Under the pieces are notes generated by a model, which was not told where the DNA came from, searched no databases, and saw only the letters and a program-made list of their open reading frames with translations. Positions 38,488-51,219 of a DNA stretch of 64,000 nucleotides are shown here, one piece after another. The DNA is from Anisakis pegreffii. Its lineage: Eukaryota; Nematoda; Chromadorea; Rhabditida; Anisakidae. Numbering within the stretch: the first letter of the stretch is position 1; each line of letters begins with the position of its first letter. A program made the translations under genes and the position numbers. The DNA lies in contig JAPYMA010000958.1 of NCBI GenBank assembly GCA_035041965.1, forward strand, positions 1 through 64,000, read 5' to 3'.

Positions 38488-41400
38488 ATGAAAACAAAAG
38501 CATATTTCATGAATAGAATGATGGAAGGAAAAGCGATTCACAGCGAATCGCGTTCTTATTGGTGGGTTGCAGTCAACGGTTTCTTGATACTGCTCATCGA
38601 GAGCGGTATTCGACCAATGCTTGTCATCTATTTCAACTCTTTTCAACAGGAATTGATGTGCTCCAAAGGCACATTCTCAACTATTATTGCCGTCATTAAT
38701 GCAGCAAGTCTCATTTCAGGTAGTATTGCTAATAAGCATTTATTTTGTCCCTTCATTCCAGCAGGTTGGTAATAATGATATCACAAGAAACTAGCAACGC
38801 TTGATTACAACCACTTTCTGTAACTGTTAAAAATGATCAGGTAGCGTTATTTTTAGGTCCAGTCTCATCTTTCATGTATCAACTTTATGGTGCTCGCTTA
38901 AACATATCTGCTGGTGCAATAATGGCAGCATTGGGATTTGTATTAATATCGTTCAGTTCTTCAATTATCTTCATCATCATTACTGCGCTTGTCATTGGTA
39001 CGTATAGGTTACAGCGAAACAATCTTTTGCATTAAATTACATTTGAATGAAAGAATGAATCACTTCAGAGGATGCATGATTGTCATTCCACAATATTTTA
39101 ACTAATGTTTCTCGTTGATTATTGCTCAGGTGTTGGCTGTGGCACGATAAGAACCGCAATCGTTTCGGTTCAATGCGAATATTTTTCGAAGAATCGTAAC
39201 TTTGTGATGGCGTTTATTTTTGTTGGACCTGGTATAGGTCAATTCCTATTCGCACAAATTTTGAATCGATTAAATAACTGGGTGAGATACCACTATCGAC
39301 TTACTATAACTATCACAATTCTTCCAAGTCCAGTGTTTCTCACGCTTAGAAGCTCCACTGCCCTATTCGATGGTCTGGCAAGCCATCAATGCCTCCATCT
39401 CCACTCCACCACTACAAAAATTTATTATTTCCGCGCATAACAAAACGAAAATCAGCCAAGAAAATCCTCGGTGGCGTGAAAGAAATTAATTTTCTGAAAT
39501 GGAACAAGTATTTTCAGGACTTTGTTTATCACAGTTACAAAAAGAATATAAATCTCAGCAATAAATAACGAAAAGCAACGAAAATTAATCAGCGATGAAA
39601 AACTTGAAATTTATCAACAACTTCATTCATTCGTACCGTCAATTACCTCCTGATGCCCCCAAATAACCCCTTAGGAGATAACTTATCCCTTGTGGAAATG
39701 TACCTCCTTATCTCCCAAGTAGGTTCAGTCAGTATCTCTTCCTTCCTCCTCCTCTCCCCCCTCCCCACCGCCCTCAAATAAGTCAAATTCAAGAGCAAAC
39801 AGAAAGTGATTTGAAATAATTCGCATTCATAATTTCTTAAATATTGATCACAATCATTATTACAATAATTTTACAGTTAGACTGGAGAGCATCTTGGAGG
39901 ATCATAGCAGTTATATTCGTTTGCTGTATTGCGCTTGCATTCCCGATCAAGCGCAAAATGAAAAGAAGCGATCACAATGAATTCTCATATTTTCTTGGTA
40001 TCAAAGTATGCTTGATGAAGTTTGTTTAGTGTTTTCATCCTGCATTTTCAATTAACCATTTCACTCATTTACGGCTCCTATCATAAATTTTTTCTGTCAT
40101 GTTGTATACTTGAAAGCGTCCAAAACAGACTATTTCAATTTATTTTAATGTGCTAATAAAGACTGGCAGTATTATAGCTGCATATGATCTACATGTAATC
40201 TATTAAAGAGACTGATAATAATTGTGAAAAGGATCAAACGAAACATCGAACTTCTTAACATTTAACTAGAGTAAACATTACGAATAGTTTCATAATTTAG
40301 CCATAAACACCTGATAAACAAAAATACCTTGTAATTCCTGTTAAGGTTCTCGTGATTCCGGAGTTTCTCATCCATTTAGTGGCCGTCTTCTTTGCAGCCA
40401 GTCTTTGCATCTCATATTACATTTTTGAAATACCTCTTATGGTGGAGCGAGACATTGACAGGTGTCATTAATATTCATTCATTATAAATGAACTTTTAAC
40501 AAATTACTCAACAAATTTCCGCAGCAGATTCTCGTTCGCAATCATTGAACCAAATTAAACAAGAATCCAGAAGTACACTCTCAAACATTTGAGTCTATCA
40601 TTTTGAAGGGATACTGCAGCGTATGTGTTCAGTTCGCAGGGTATTGCATCAATTGTTGGCCGCATTACAGCCACATTCATAATCCGTATCACCTCTCTAC
40701 ATATTGGTCTGATGATGCTAATGTGTTATGGCATCGCACAAGGCAGTATCTTTTCAGCGATTTTCTGTACCAACTATCCACAGGTTATTGGATTCTGATG
40801 CACATTAGATAACCATCTCAATTCCGTCCGCATGCACTTCCGTATGCGATTCATCCTCATTTCAACAGGCATGCTGCACTCTTATAACATGATTTTTAGT
40901 TTGAAAAACTATCAGCAGCTGCATTTGATGTACTTATTGGTGATGCGATTTTGAATGAAAATCACTTGTTGCTGTTGATTGTTGTACAAATACCGCATGG
41001 AATTTTCTGGTAGAAACCCGTTTTCTTGCATAAATAATGAGAGTGTTCTTTCAAAGAAAATAACGAACCAAAATTTCAGTTCATAGCACAAAATATTCTA
41101 TCAGGCTTCGGCGTTGGAATGTATTCGGTTTCGTTAACGCCTTTTTTACTGCATATCTCAGGTCCAGAACAGTTACCAACTGCATTCGGATACACGAATC
41201 TCATCAATGGATTGGCCGGCTTCGTGTCCATGTTCATTGGTTAATCACTTTAGTTTCTTCAACGGTCAATTGCAATCACATTCCCGAGTGACTTGATCGT
41301 CACTTTTGATTTGATTATATGTCAAATCAATTTAGCAGTTCTACTTTATGCTGCCTTATTGTGTGTGCCGCTTCACTGCAACATAACCCAAATCATAATC

Positions 41401-42121
41401 AAAATCAAAAACATAACTGTCTGCAATGCGTCGCTGTGCAGACAGTTTATTACATTGCTGTGCAGACAGTTTATTATATTATCCAATAATTATTCATTCC
41501 ATTAAAAAAAACACCGCCGACTTAAGACTGTCATTTTGAAGCTATCAACAACACTCAATCAGTTTATTGTGATCACAGTCAATATAACCACTCTCAACGG
41601 TACTTCACTTGAACAATCAGTTTTTATGCAGTAATCACCCAACCTTATAAAAAGCTGTTCCAGTTCAAATGAAAACAGTCAAACCGTTTTTGACTATGCG
41701 CATTTTCTGACCACTCGATGTTTAATTAGGAAAATCTGATTATGTGGTTGGTCAGATACGGGCTTAGGCACACGGTTACAGTTAATCAGGTTGAAGCTCG
41801 ATTCTCATTCAAACAATGATCAAAAGAGAGCTGGACAAAAGAAATTTAACCATTCATTTTTTTGTATAGCGTAATTGAGTGAATTAAAAGGCCAATGAAT
41901 ATTGTTTAGGTAAGCTGGCTGACCGATACGGAGTTGTGATGGCATTCGGTGTGGCTGCTTATTTCGGTATTGCCAGCATAATTGCATGCTTCATTGCAAT
42001 TATGCTCATGTTATGGAAGGAACGAAATAAAGAGCAAAGAAATGAACGTGAGCTCGTTGCAGTCACAGACGATGTCGATGTCAATTTAGCGCAAAATCCT
42101 TCGAATAATGAAGATGTGTAA
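38488..42121 (+). CDS. MFS transporter, monocarboxylate-transporter-like
   Basis: Multi-pass membrane carrier. Exons: 38488-38719, 38857-38997, 39130-39281, 39877-40005, 40346-40461, 40620-40783, 41080-41239, 41910-42121, about 435 aa. The N-terminal half begins YWWVAVNGFLILLIESGIRP and continues with FSTIIAVINAASLISG. Later helices show GFGVGMYSVSLTPFLLHISG and GIASIVGRITATFIIR. The C-terminal GKLADRYGVVMAFGVAAYFG has the MFS G-x-LADR-x-G loop. A hydrophilic tail ends with NPSNNEDV. SLC16-like by organisation; substrate cannot be told. The join 40461 to 40620 fails: exon 5 ends in phase 2 (ERDIDR) while exon 6 (TATGTGTTCAGTTCG) needs phase 1. A small exon is missing there or the copy is damaged. 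A hAT-like MITE sits in the intron after 39281. Confidence 0.82.
39331..39780 (+). mobile_element. hAT-like MITE copy in transporter intron (right end uncertain)
   Basis: Starts CAGTGTTTCTCACGCTTAG, nearly the complement of the right end of the 23844-24217 element. It shares CGATGGTCTGGCAAGCC and AAAGAAATTAATTTTCT with it, in opposite orientation. C-rich tracts occupy the far side to about 39775. No transposase frame. Confidence 0.55.
41433..41480. repeat. 24-bp tandem duplication
   Basis: GCTGTGCAGACAGTTTATTA followed by CATT, then the same unit ending TATT. A preceding AACTGTCTGC at about 41416 is complementary to GCAGACAGTT, so the spot can also form a hairpin. Lies in a transporter intron. 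Confidence 0.8.
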
Positions 42122-43259
42122 TCGTTTTGATTGTGATGAATGGATGTGAATTAGAACAATTATTACAAATCTTATTATCAATTTGTACGACAAATAGAAT
42201 CAATTGCACGACCCTTACCAATAAAAAAGTAATGATCGCTTGTTTGCATGTTTCTAAATATATTTTTTCGTTGTGAATACTTGCGCTTTTGTGGTTTAGT
42301 TTCACATTTGAATAGTTGCTTTTCATTCGCAGTGCATAAGTACGGAGCACTTCCGTTCATCAGTATCCTTTGGCAGATCAATTGCTTGTGATTGGTTTGC
42401 TAAATCACCGAGATCGATCACTGAAATAGTTGAATGTGATTGCTCAAAAACGATGTTTAGCGACAGACGGTTGACCGGTTAAAAATGAATAATTCCGATC
42501 CGAAATGTACAATTCATATTGTCCCTTCATCAGTTTTTTTTTTTTGATCTCCAATTTCATTTTCACTACTGGTATGCGTTGTTGATGCTAAGTATGATTA
42601 ATGCACACTTGTTAGTAATTACCATCCATTGAAATTCTACTTGTTTAGAAATGAACGCTAACTGATTCGTACAAAGATATGAAATGAGCCAACAAAAGGT
42701 CTCCCCTGGAACGAGGATAATGGTTTCTAACCTTACTGAACTTAGCCCAGGCGAAGTTCTGTGCTATTGCTGTTCGAAGAACGAACTACTGATCTCAGCT
42801 GAAGTGATGATACATTCCATCCAAAGCTGGATAACTTTCAAAAAAAAAAAAGAACCACTACATATCGTTGATCCATGTGTGTGGTCTAAAAATCACTGTT
42901 TGCACTCTCAACATTCTGGCTGTAAGCACTGAATATGTATAATCTACAAGCTATGCGAGTAACCGCTGCGTGGTTCATGTAAATTCATAAAAGATCTACT
43001 TTCAGTCGATTCAACGAATGTGATAAAGCATTCCACTACGCACACCAAACAAAACAATTGTTCAGTTTCAAAACAAAATGGTAAATGCCCGTTGTAATAT
43101 TGCTCTATATTTAATTGACACTTTAAAAAAAGAGATGAACACATGACTCAGCAATATCAAACAAACGGCCCTACGATACATAAAACATAGAACAAAAAGT
43201 CACTGAACTAAGAACACTTGAAAAAATGACAACAATAGAATGACGGCAACGGGAATCAT
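42122..43259. other. convergent intergenic region
   Basis: Between the 3' ends of the transporter and the dipeptidase. Contains poly-T and poly-A runs (42536-42545, 42840-42850) and no family-like frame. Confidence 0.5.
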
Positions 43260-46200
43260 TTAAAGAGAGCCAAGTTCCAGAAGATATGCACCAAGAAGTT
43301 TAGTGCCTTCGATATAATTTCTGATATTTATTTTTTCGTTTATTGAATGTGCCATATCGTCACTGGCACCCATCGGAAGCAGCATTACGTTGTTGCCAGT
43401 CAGTTCTTCGAAGGTTAACGTTATCGGTATACTGCCACCCTCGCGGATGAAGTCCGGTTCAACGTTGTACACTGAAAATCGCACAAAATACCATCGTCAG
43501 CTTGATACACTCATATTCATAAATGTTGTTAACGAGTAGTTTGTATAATAGCAATTATTTGCCAGCACTTCCGACTTCTCTTGTTTCCTAGTTCACACTG
43601 TATGAATTTGATGCACTTTTGCATGAAATTGCCTTATGAACGGTTTGCGGTATTTTTTGTGTGCTTGTAGCATGATGAAACTTTGATTCCAACGAAGTCG
43701 TCTCGTTTTTGCATCCAGCCAACATCTTTCAAGAGTAATTAATAGTGATGTGATAATTTCGAGTGTGCACAAATTGATACGTTAAATACTTTTTGACTGA
43801 GCAGCGTAATATATGTAGCGTATAATTTAGACGCTAAATTTCGACTATCACTTTCTCAATAACAGGAAATAATTCGCAAAATATTTATTAATTTACGAAA
43901 CTTCATAATGCGGTGTCATTTTTTATGCCCATGATTTTATATTTTACTATTTGAATTTATATTTTATTTCGTTTTAAATTTTCAGTTTAGTGATATAGCA
44001 AAATTTCACGCGCAGTGATTCTCATCCTAATTTATCACAATATCAATGAGGAGACGAAGATAATGCTATCAAGGTCATAGTAGAATGATCCTATTCTCTT
44101 CGCAGCTCATCTAAAAACATCATAATCGTAAAAGTTTAAACATTTGAATATGCCAACCGGTTTTTGTGGCACGAACGCCGCACTGATAATGCGGATGTTT
44201 GAAATCTGATAGCCAATAATCGCCCGAATGATGACTGAATGCTCTGCAAACAGAATTATAGCGAGCAGTTCCAATAAAAATATTACTGAAGTGGATGTGC
44301 AACTCGTAACCATGATCAATAGAACACCGCATTTCGAAGCAGTTAATGAACTGAATTCCATCTAACATGATAAGGTACTCACTGACTTGTATAACGAATT
44401 ATCCACTTACTTTTTTGCATTTACAAATGAGAATAATGCACAGTGATGAACGCGAAAAAAAAAGAGAATCTAAATACGAATAACCTGAAGTGATTGGGCG
44501 ATCCTCTCTCGTGCCAAAGTTTGTTAAGATGATGCAGAACAAGTTTATCGACTTTAGCAGGTAACATATCGGGCACTATACGAATGCTGAATTTACCGAT
44601 CACCTTTGCTGGGATAACTGTTTTCGCACCTGCTCCGCTGAACGCTCCTTCGATACCTTTATTTACCAACAAATCAATTAATTCGACTTATCTCCATAAA
44701 TGTGCCAAGAATAACAAGTTGAAAACAATTACAAAATGCATGAAATCAACACTATTATGCAGGCGAATTATAGATTATTACTAGATTACACTGTCGATGA
44801 TTACTGATGAAATACGAGACTGAAGAAAAAAATTCAGAAATCGATGTATCCAACCTCAAATCTAAATAATATTCGACTCAGAAAAAGTTTAATTCCGAGA
44901 GAGATCTGTCGGGATGAGTTGACTTTGATTTTCATAATCAGATCAAAAATGGCTTAGAAGTTGTGGTCGCTAAGCGAACAGCAAAAAGTGACACAAATAA
45001 GCGAAGCTTTTACCGTGAAGGCTAAGTGAAGGATACCTCCATAAGTGCATTAAAATATCGGCTTTCTTTTCCTTTTGCAGCTTCGGTGCATTGAGTCCTC
45101 GACGAAAATCTTCCTGAACATTTTTCACGATCAAAGGATTGTTCAAGTGCAAAATACACCAAGCAAATGCTGCACATCAAACACGTCTTAAATTAACTCA
45201 CTTGATCAAACTCGATTGTCTCATAATGCTTGTGCTCTTCGTCAGTCAGGGGTCTTACTAGATCAAGAAGACCATCAATTTTGATGTTTCCGTTTACATC
45301 ACTTAACTGACTCATCATCCATGCAACATCTGCCATTGGTTCGTAGCTAAACTCATCAAGGTTTTTGAAAAATCTCTCCAGCACATATTAGATGAAGGAA
45401 AGATTCTTTAAATGAGGATCACGCGCGAATAAATTCCATTACTGCCTCAAATAAAGCTCATTCTACGAATTGGCCAAGAATCACCAGTACATTCCAGAGT
45501 TTTGCAATGCTAAATTGTAGATATCAAGCAAGCGAGAAAACCTTTCATGATTGCACCACATTTTGACGTTTCTGTCTAACTATAATTCAGTGCTTCTAAC
45601 TGCTGATGTCTTTTAAATTAGCTCTTTTTTTTAAAGGCTGGAATACTAACACAACACCACCGAATACGCCAGAGTGTAGATCTTGGTGAACGGCAGTGAT
45701 CTCCATATAGTAATAGCAAACACCTCTGAAATGAAAAAAAAACTGATTCTTCTTTAGGACGGTAACTGACTATTATTGGAGTGTGAATGAAAAAGATTGA
45801 AATAATAATCACCGATTGAGAATTTGAAGCTGAACGATCATTATTCTGATATAAGGTGGAGTTCAAAGAAATTGTCTCGTTTAGCTTGATTCATTTGCTG
45901 CCTACTCAGAAACTCGTGAAGTCGAAAATTGTTCAGTAGATTAATGATGCATACTCTTTAGGAATGTTGAAAAGAAAAGCAATTTTGTGAAGCTTATAAG
46001 ATTCCTATTTTTTACGTTACCTGAGTCCATATGTGATGCTTGGTTTATTTTTGCCTAACCAATAATTATCGGATATGCAAGTAAAGTCGACGTTTTTAAG
46101 GAATGTGTCCTTTCTGGCCCGTAATGCTTCCTCAAGCCCTTCTGAACCACTCTCTTCCATTGCTTCGAAACAAAACTGAAGTGAATCGATCAAAATGTGA

Positions 46201-49200
46201 CATAGTCTTTTTTGGATGGGAAAGTCGTTCGGAAAAATGATGTATTGCCTAATTTGAGAAGCCTCAAAATGATGATTACACCAATGACATATTGAAAATA
46301 AATCGGTTGGTTTATGAATTACGAAAGTAACTATTTTCTGGTGCATTTTTCATGTGTCATATAAAGGGTTCAGTTAAGATATTAAGAAAATAGAATTTGA
46401 GATTATCTATGTTACGAAATTCAAGTACTGATATGACTGATATGATACGGGATTGTTCTTCTTCATTTGAGATTACAGTAGTGAAATTAATTTTGTCACC
46501 GCTGAAGCAAAGGTTAGGAAAACGAACTCAGATACCTTAATGTTGACAGGGATTCGAATTTTCAACTTTTGAAGTGTTTCGATAGCGTTAATCCAGCCGA
46601 TTACAGGTGCTTTATCATCAGTTGAGCCTCGTCCAAATAACTTATTATCCTGAAGCAAAATTCACACTTTGAACTGTTGCGATTAAAATGTGAAAGTATC
46701 TCAGTAAGGCAGTAGGAAGGAACTTTTGCTGAGGAGGAATTTAGGTGGAGGGAAGATGTCCACGATGTATGTTGGTACATCATTGTACACTTGATTTTTT
46801 TGCCATAATGCCTTTACGACTGTTCAATAATGTTTTGAAAATGCTGGTTTAATCGCTCCACATCACTGACGAATTCTCGACGGCAAAATTCTTTGGAAAA
46901 AAGGATCGAAACTTGCGATTTTTTCTGTTTTCTCGCAAAGAGGCATGAAGAGCAAGAAAATGAGAATCACTGATGTAGAGTTTGGTGGCAGAATGCATTC
47001 AATCAGTCATGTGAAATGCCGCTGAAAATTCAAATGTATCTTAAAAATTAGGCGAAATTCCTCGACAACATGCACACTTTTCTGATAGTTGAGAATCTTC
47101 CGATTTTGTTGCTGTGAAAACACTTCTTTGGTCCAGGTTAAACCTGAGCATACAAATTATTCCAAAATGATAGCTCTGATTTTCCTATAGTTGTTTAGCA
47201 GGCCGCTGGAAATTCAGCGTTTCAGGAACTAGACATAATTTCTTAACAGAATGTATTATTGATGCATAAAGAGACCACATTTTCACAGCTGTGATTCTAA
47301 CAGGAGGGAATTTTTCCTAGAGAAGGAATTTATGGATGTTTTCTTAAAAGAACGGTGATAGGTGAGAGATTCCTAAATGAACGATTTCATTTCATTATGG
47401 CATAAGGTGAATTAAGACTAAGAAAGAACTCCAAAAACTGGAGATTAAGTGCTGAGATTGGTAAGAAATGTATTCCTCTATCTGAAAATGTGTATGGCAT
47501 CGATCATACCCTCACCAAATTATCGAAAAATTCTTTCAGCAGCGGAAGCATTTCCAAAGAAATTTTTGAAAACTTCCTTACTGCAAGCCATAAAAAGAAA
47601 GAGTGCAGTTGCAATACAACCACATCTAGCAACAAACTTTCTGCACAAGTTCGAACGGTTCCGTTTTCCAACCGTCTTCTCTGTGAGCTGGTTGAACATC
47701 CAGATGCCCGTAGACAAGCAAAGTTTTCTTCGACTTGTCTTGACCCAACGTTGCGAACACTATCGGAGGCAGTTCTAATCGAGTACCATCTGGCATTACC
47801 TGCTCGCCAGACTCATGCAGCTCCACTTTTGCACCCAATTTCTCGAGTTCCTGTACTCATAAAGCATCAAAATTTTGTTTTCTCCACATAAGCGTTCAGA
47901 TGATAAGATCGAACTGAATCGCTCATAATTTAATCTTCACACAATTTTCACAAGTCCACCCCGATGTTTTTATTGATACTTATTATTAAGGTTTCTAATA
48001 ACTGTATCGCAGTTTCCGTATCTTTCTTATCCCTCTTGGCAGCCTTAATCGTTTTCCTTCGAATAATTCAATTTTCTACACACTCATCGATATTTGACGG
48101 AATCAACAAAAGAAACGAACTAAAAAGTTGAAGGAACAACCTTTTGAACGAAATGAACCATACGCACAACATCTGCTCGATGGCATGCCTCTACGGAAAC
48201 GCTTGGAATAGCAACTGCGCTTTTAAGACGCTCGATGAATTGTTCCTTGCATGCATCTATCTCTCTGAAAAATGTGCAAATAAGTTGTTCAGAGACGAAA
48301 CTTGAACAAAATTTTAATAGTCAAGAAAAGAGTTGAAATAAACCATGCAAACATCAGTATTCACTGATTTAACCTAGTGATTCTCAGATTCTAATCATCA
48401 TCCATTTTCCAAACTGGAAATTATCTATTGCTCCTTCACTTCTTCATGCAGATTTTCACATGATTTTGATGAGTCTTTGTTTGAAAATATCTTTCTCTCC
48501 TACCCCCTACCACCACCCAAAACTTTAAGGAGAACGTTAACGTGTTTAATGGTGCTGACATCTAACGTATATACTACTGAATGATGGACTGCTGCAGTTT
48601 GAAAAACATTGAACATTAACAAAACATAGCTGGTCGGTTCATTTTGAAATGGAAGTATAACATTCAAATTTGACTTGGAATTTTCAGTTTGAAGACGTTC
48701 AACTATGTGTATAAAACTAAACTGAAAGACTGTAAATAGCACAACGATGAATACTTTTCAGATGTGAAAAATACCGATTCATATCACTAACGATACGTCA
48801 AAATTGCTGTTCTGCATTCATTTGTTCAATACCCTAAATATTTAAAAAAAATGATGATATGCTCATTTGGAGTAATAAAATTTGATTTTTGAACAAGCAG
48901 AAATGATTTTATGGCAAATTTGATATTGTGCACATTGGTACCAAAATAAATCAGTTCAATGCTATGGTGACGTGTTTTATGGTGACTGATAAGAAAATTG
49001 ATCTTGTAAAACCTTTCACTATTGGCTTTCTGTTAGCAGCTAAAGCATTCATTTGTTTTCGTTTTTTTTGAGATCATACAAGATGAATATTGAATTTTAT
49101 GCTCATTCCATGCCTATTCAAGCATTTTTCACCTACAATACTCTCTTGATTGGCAAGTTTTCAGCGAGTGCGGTAAATAATCTTAGACAATGACACAATT

Positions 49201-49289
49201 GAAGTAAAATTCAAACCAACTTTGCGAATTTCGGGTAATTTTCCATAATTCACGCGATAAATAATGCCTTCGATAGCTGCAGAAATCAT
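43260..49289 (-). CDS. cytosolic non-specific dipeptidase (peptidase family M20A, CNDP2-like)
   Basis: Zinc- or manganese-dependent cytosolic hydrolase of dipeptides. Exons on the minus strand: 49289-49254, 48260-48141, 47850-47638, 46649-46536, 46175-46021, 45725-45651, 45346-45202, 45113-45014, 44656-44485, 44243-44158, 43471-43260. All phases close to 475 aa, the same length as human CNDP2. Metal and catalytic residues are all present: His101 and Asp103 in VYGHLDVQP, the Asp pair at 134/135 in [10 protein letters not shown], Glu168/169 in [10 protein letters not shown], Asp197 in [10 protein letters not shown], and His447 in [19 protein letters not shown] and the block [20 protein letters not shown] are also intact. 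The first 12-codon exon ([12 protein letters not shown]) is the weakest part of the model. Its C. elegans relative is probably pes-9, from memory. Confidence 0.95.
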
Positions 49290-49537
49290 AGACAACAGTG
49301 AAGTGTACGGTAAATATATATATTTTTTATTACACAGCCACGATCGAATTTTTTTTCACGTTCAACAACAAACAGAAAAGTAATCTTTTCTTAAAGCCTC
49401 TTTCATTCTGAGGTACATTTGTAAGTGATGAAACAAAAATGAGAAAATTTGTAACGCTAATTAAAAATCATTTATTCACTTCAATGCATATTGGACTCAA
49501 TTTGCTACCACCAACAGTTGATGGAATTTCTGCCATC

Positions 49538-49575
49538 AGTATTACTATTCAGTGAAGCCACTGAATAGTAATACT
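49538..49575. repeat. perfect 17-bp stem hairpin
   Basis: AGTATTACTATTCAGTG, a 4-nt loop AAGC, then the exact complement CACTGAATAGTAATACT. It lies about 250 bp upstream of the proposed dipeptidase start. Function unknown. Confidence 0.85.
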
Positions 49576-50198
49576 CGAATGCAAGCATTAATTATTAAGA
49601 GAGAAAATGTGATTACAAAATGAAAATTCGACGTATATTTGCAGAAATGTGCATAAATAATCTTACTATGCACATACAATCAGCCTACCAATATACAACT
49701 CAAAAGTAGCAATGTGATACTACAGTATTGAGAAGCATTCACGATTATTCTTATCAACTGATAAAGCTTTACTGCTTATTGTTTTATAGCGCTTGTAAAC
49801 AAGTACAGTTTGGTCACAAAAAAACAATTATGCCCTGCAAAACAAAGTATATTCATCAATCGATCAATATATTTTGCAAAAATTATTCCCACAGATTCTG
49901 TTTTCGGTTTTAATTCATTTGTCATCTGAGCATTTTGAAGATTAATGTATTGAACAGTGGTAAAAATGCATAAATATCACTGCATTTCCATTAACATTGC
50001 ATGTTCATCCGACTAGTTTTTTGCAGAAGAATAAAGACATTACTGGCCAGAATTACACTAACAATAAGACTGTTAATTCGGCTTCTCATCAAGTCCTGAA
50101 CTTCCACAAAACACCTCAGGAAATCAATGATTCGTTTTTCGCTCAAAACTCTTTCTTTACATCGATTGGAATTTCGATCATTTCAATACAATGCAGCA

Positions 50199-50334
50199 CA
50201 GTGTGCCGTGGGGGCAGAAAAAAGTTGAGGACAAAAATTTCCAGTCGTGACCCCGAGAGTGCAATCGACTCGAAAAAAGTCGGGGACGAGGAATTAAGGA
50301 CGGGTCCCCGAAATTCCCCGATCCCCGCAACACA
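50199..50334. mobile_element. GC-rich inverted-repeat element, possible MITE
   Basis: Unusually GC-rich for this window, full of CCCCG/CGGGG words. Left end CAGTGTGCCGTGGGGGC; complement of the right end TTGTGTTGCGGGGATC. These resemble imperfect terminal inverted repeats. No clear target duplication. Confidence 0.35.
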
Positions 50335-50339
50335 ATATT

Positions 50340-50780
50340 GCGGCGCTCATTTTAATGCAGTGTATTTCTGTTGATTAATGTGTACACCACTTTGGCATTA
50401 TCAGGGCGCCATCTTCAAACTGACACTTTCCTCAGGTTTGCCCAGGAACACTGTGATTTTTTCACACCATCGAATTTAACAGATTTTCTAGTCTCAGAAA
50501 ACTACATGCGTTGTCGAGTGATCTTGCTTACGTTGAGATGATTTTCGGAAGACACCTCACGTAGCGCTGATCTCAGTATACTGTACATTTTCTGAAGATA
50601 TTCCACCTGTTCGGTAGCGCTTATTTTAATGCACTGCATCTAGATTGACCAATCTGTACATTCCTTTAACTGTATTCGTGTCACGACCTTCAAACTAATG
50701 CGCTGCTCAGGTGTGCCCCCAAACATTGTGCTTTCTTCACACTATCGACAGAATCTTTAGTTTTATAAAAGTAGATACAC
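50340..50780. repeat. diverged tandem monomers related to the 29.3-30.2 kb repeat
   Basis: Two copies about 277 bp apart share GCGCTCATTTTAATGCA or GCGCTTATTTTAATGCA, then CTTCAAACT and CAGGT(T/G)TGCCC, and a TTCACAC(C/T)ATCGA block. The same word order occurs inside the ~404-bp units at 29354-30240, so this is a dispersed, locally tandem family. Confidence 0.6.
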
Positions 50781-51219
50781 TGTATCTCTGTTCATCAATT
50801 TCGCTCATACATTTATTCTCTCATCTTTATCGTTATCATATCTGACTTGTCTGCGTTCGTCATATCGTCGATGTTTTCAAATCAACAAAAATTTAATTTC
50901 TCACCAGCTTACTGTTCGTCGGCAATCTGCAGGGCAAATAAATTTCAGTAAAAAGAATGATTTTTTTCGATTAGCATGCCATCACAGCATCATCTTATCC
51001 CTAAATACCATCGACGTTTAGCGATACACTCATGTTTTTAGCAACGAACATTTCTCGTTTCGATGGGAGGTGAGAGCACAGACAGGCTAGGATTTGTGGT
51101 GGCATAGGGTCGAGGTATCAGTCGAGATGCTGCAATGACATAGTATGGGTGGATCATATAATTGAGGCTTATAAGTTAGCTAGGTTTTGCGGCACGAGCT
51201 CGTGCGTTTTGTTGAGAGC

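Larger units (their letters stand above)
49290..51219. other. divergent intergenic region, repeat-rich
   Basis: Holds the 17-bp hairpin, a GC-rich inverted-repeat element (about 50199-50334) and two diverged tandem monomers (50340-50780). An open frame at 49997-50374 runs through these repeats and is not credible as a gene. Upstream sequence of the bL17m gene is at the right. Confidence 0.45.

Noticed and set aside
47449..47891. Two long plus-strand open frames
   Set aside because: They are the antisense of a dipeptidase exon whose minus-strand frame has clear M20 signatures.
49997..50374. 125-codon plus-strand open frame
   Set aside because: Runs through a GC-rich inverted-repeat element and the start of a tandem repeat; the translation changes character at the repeat edges.
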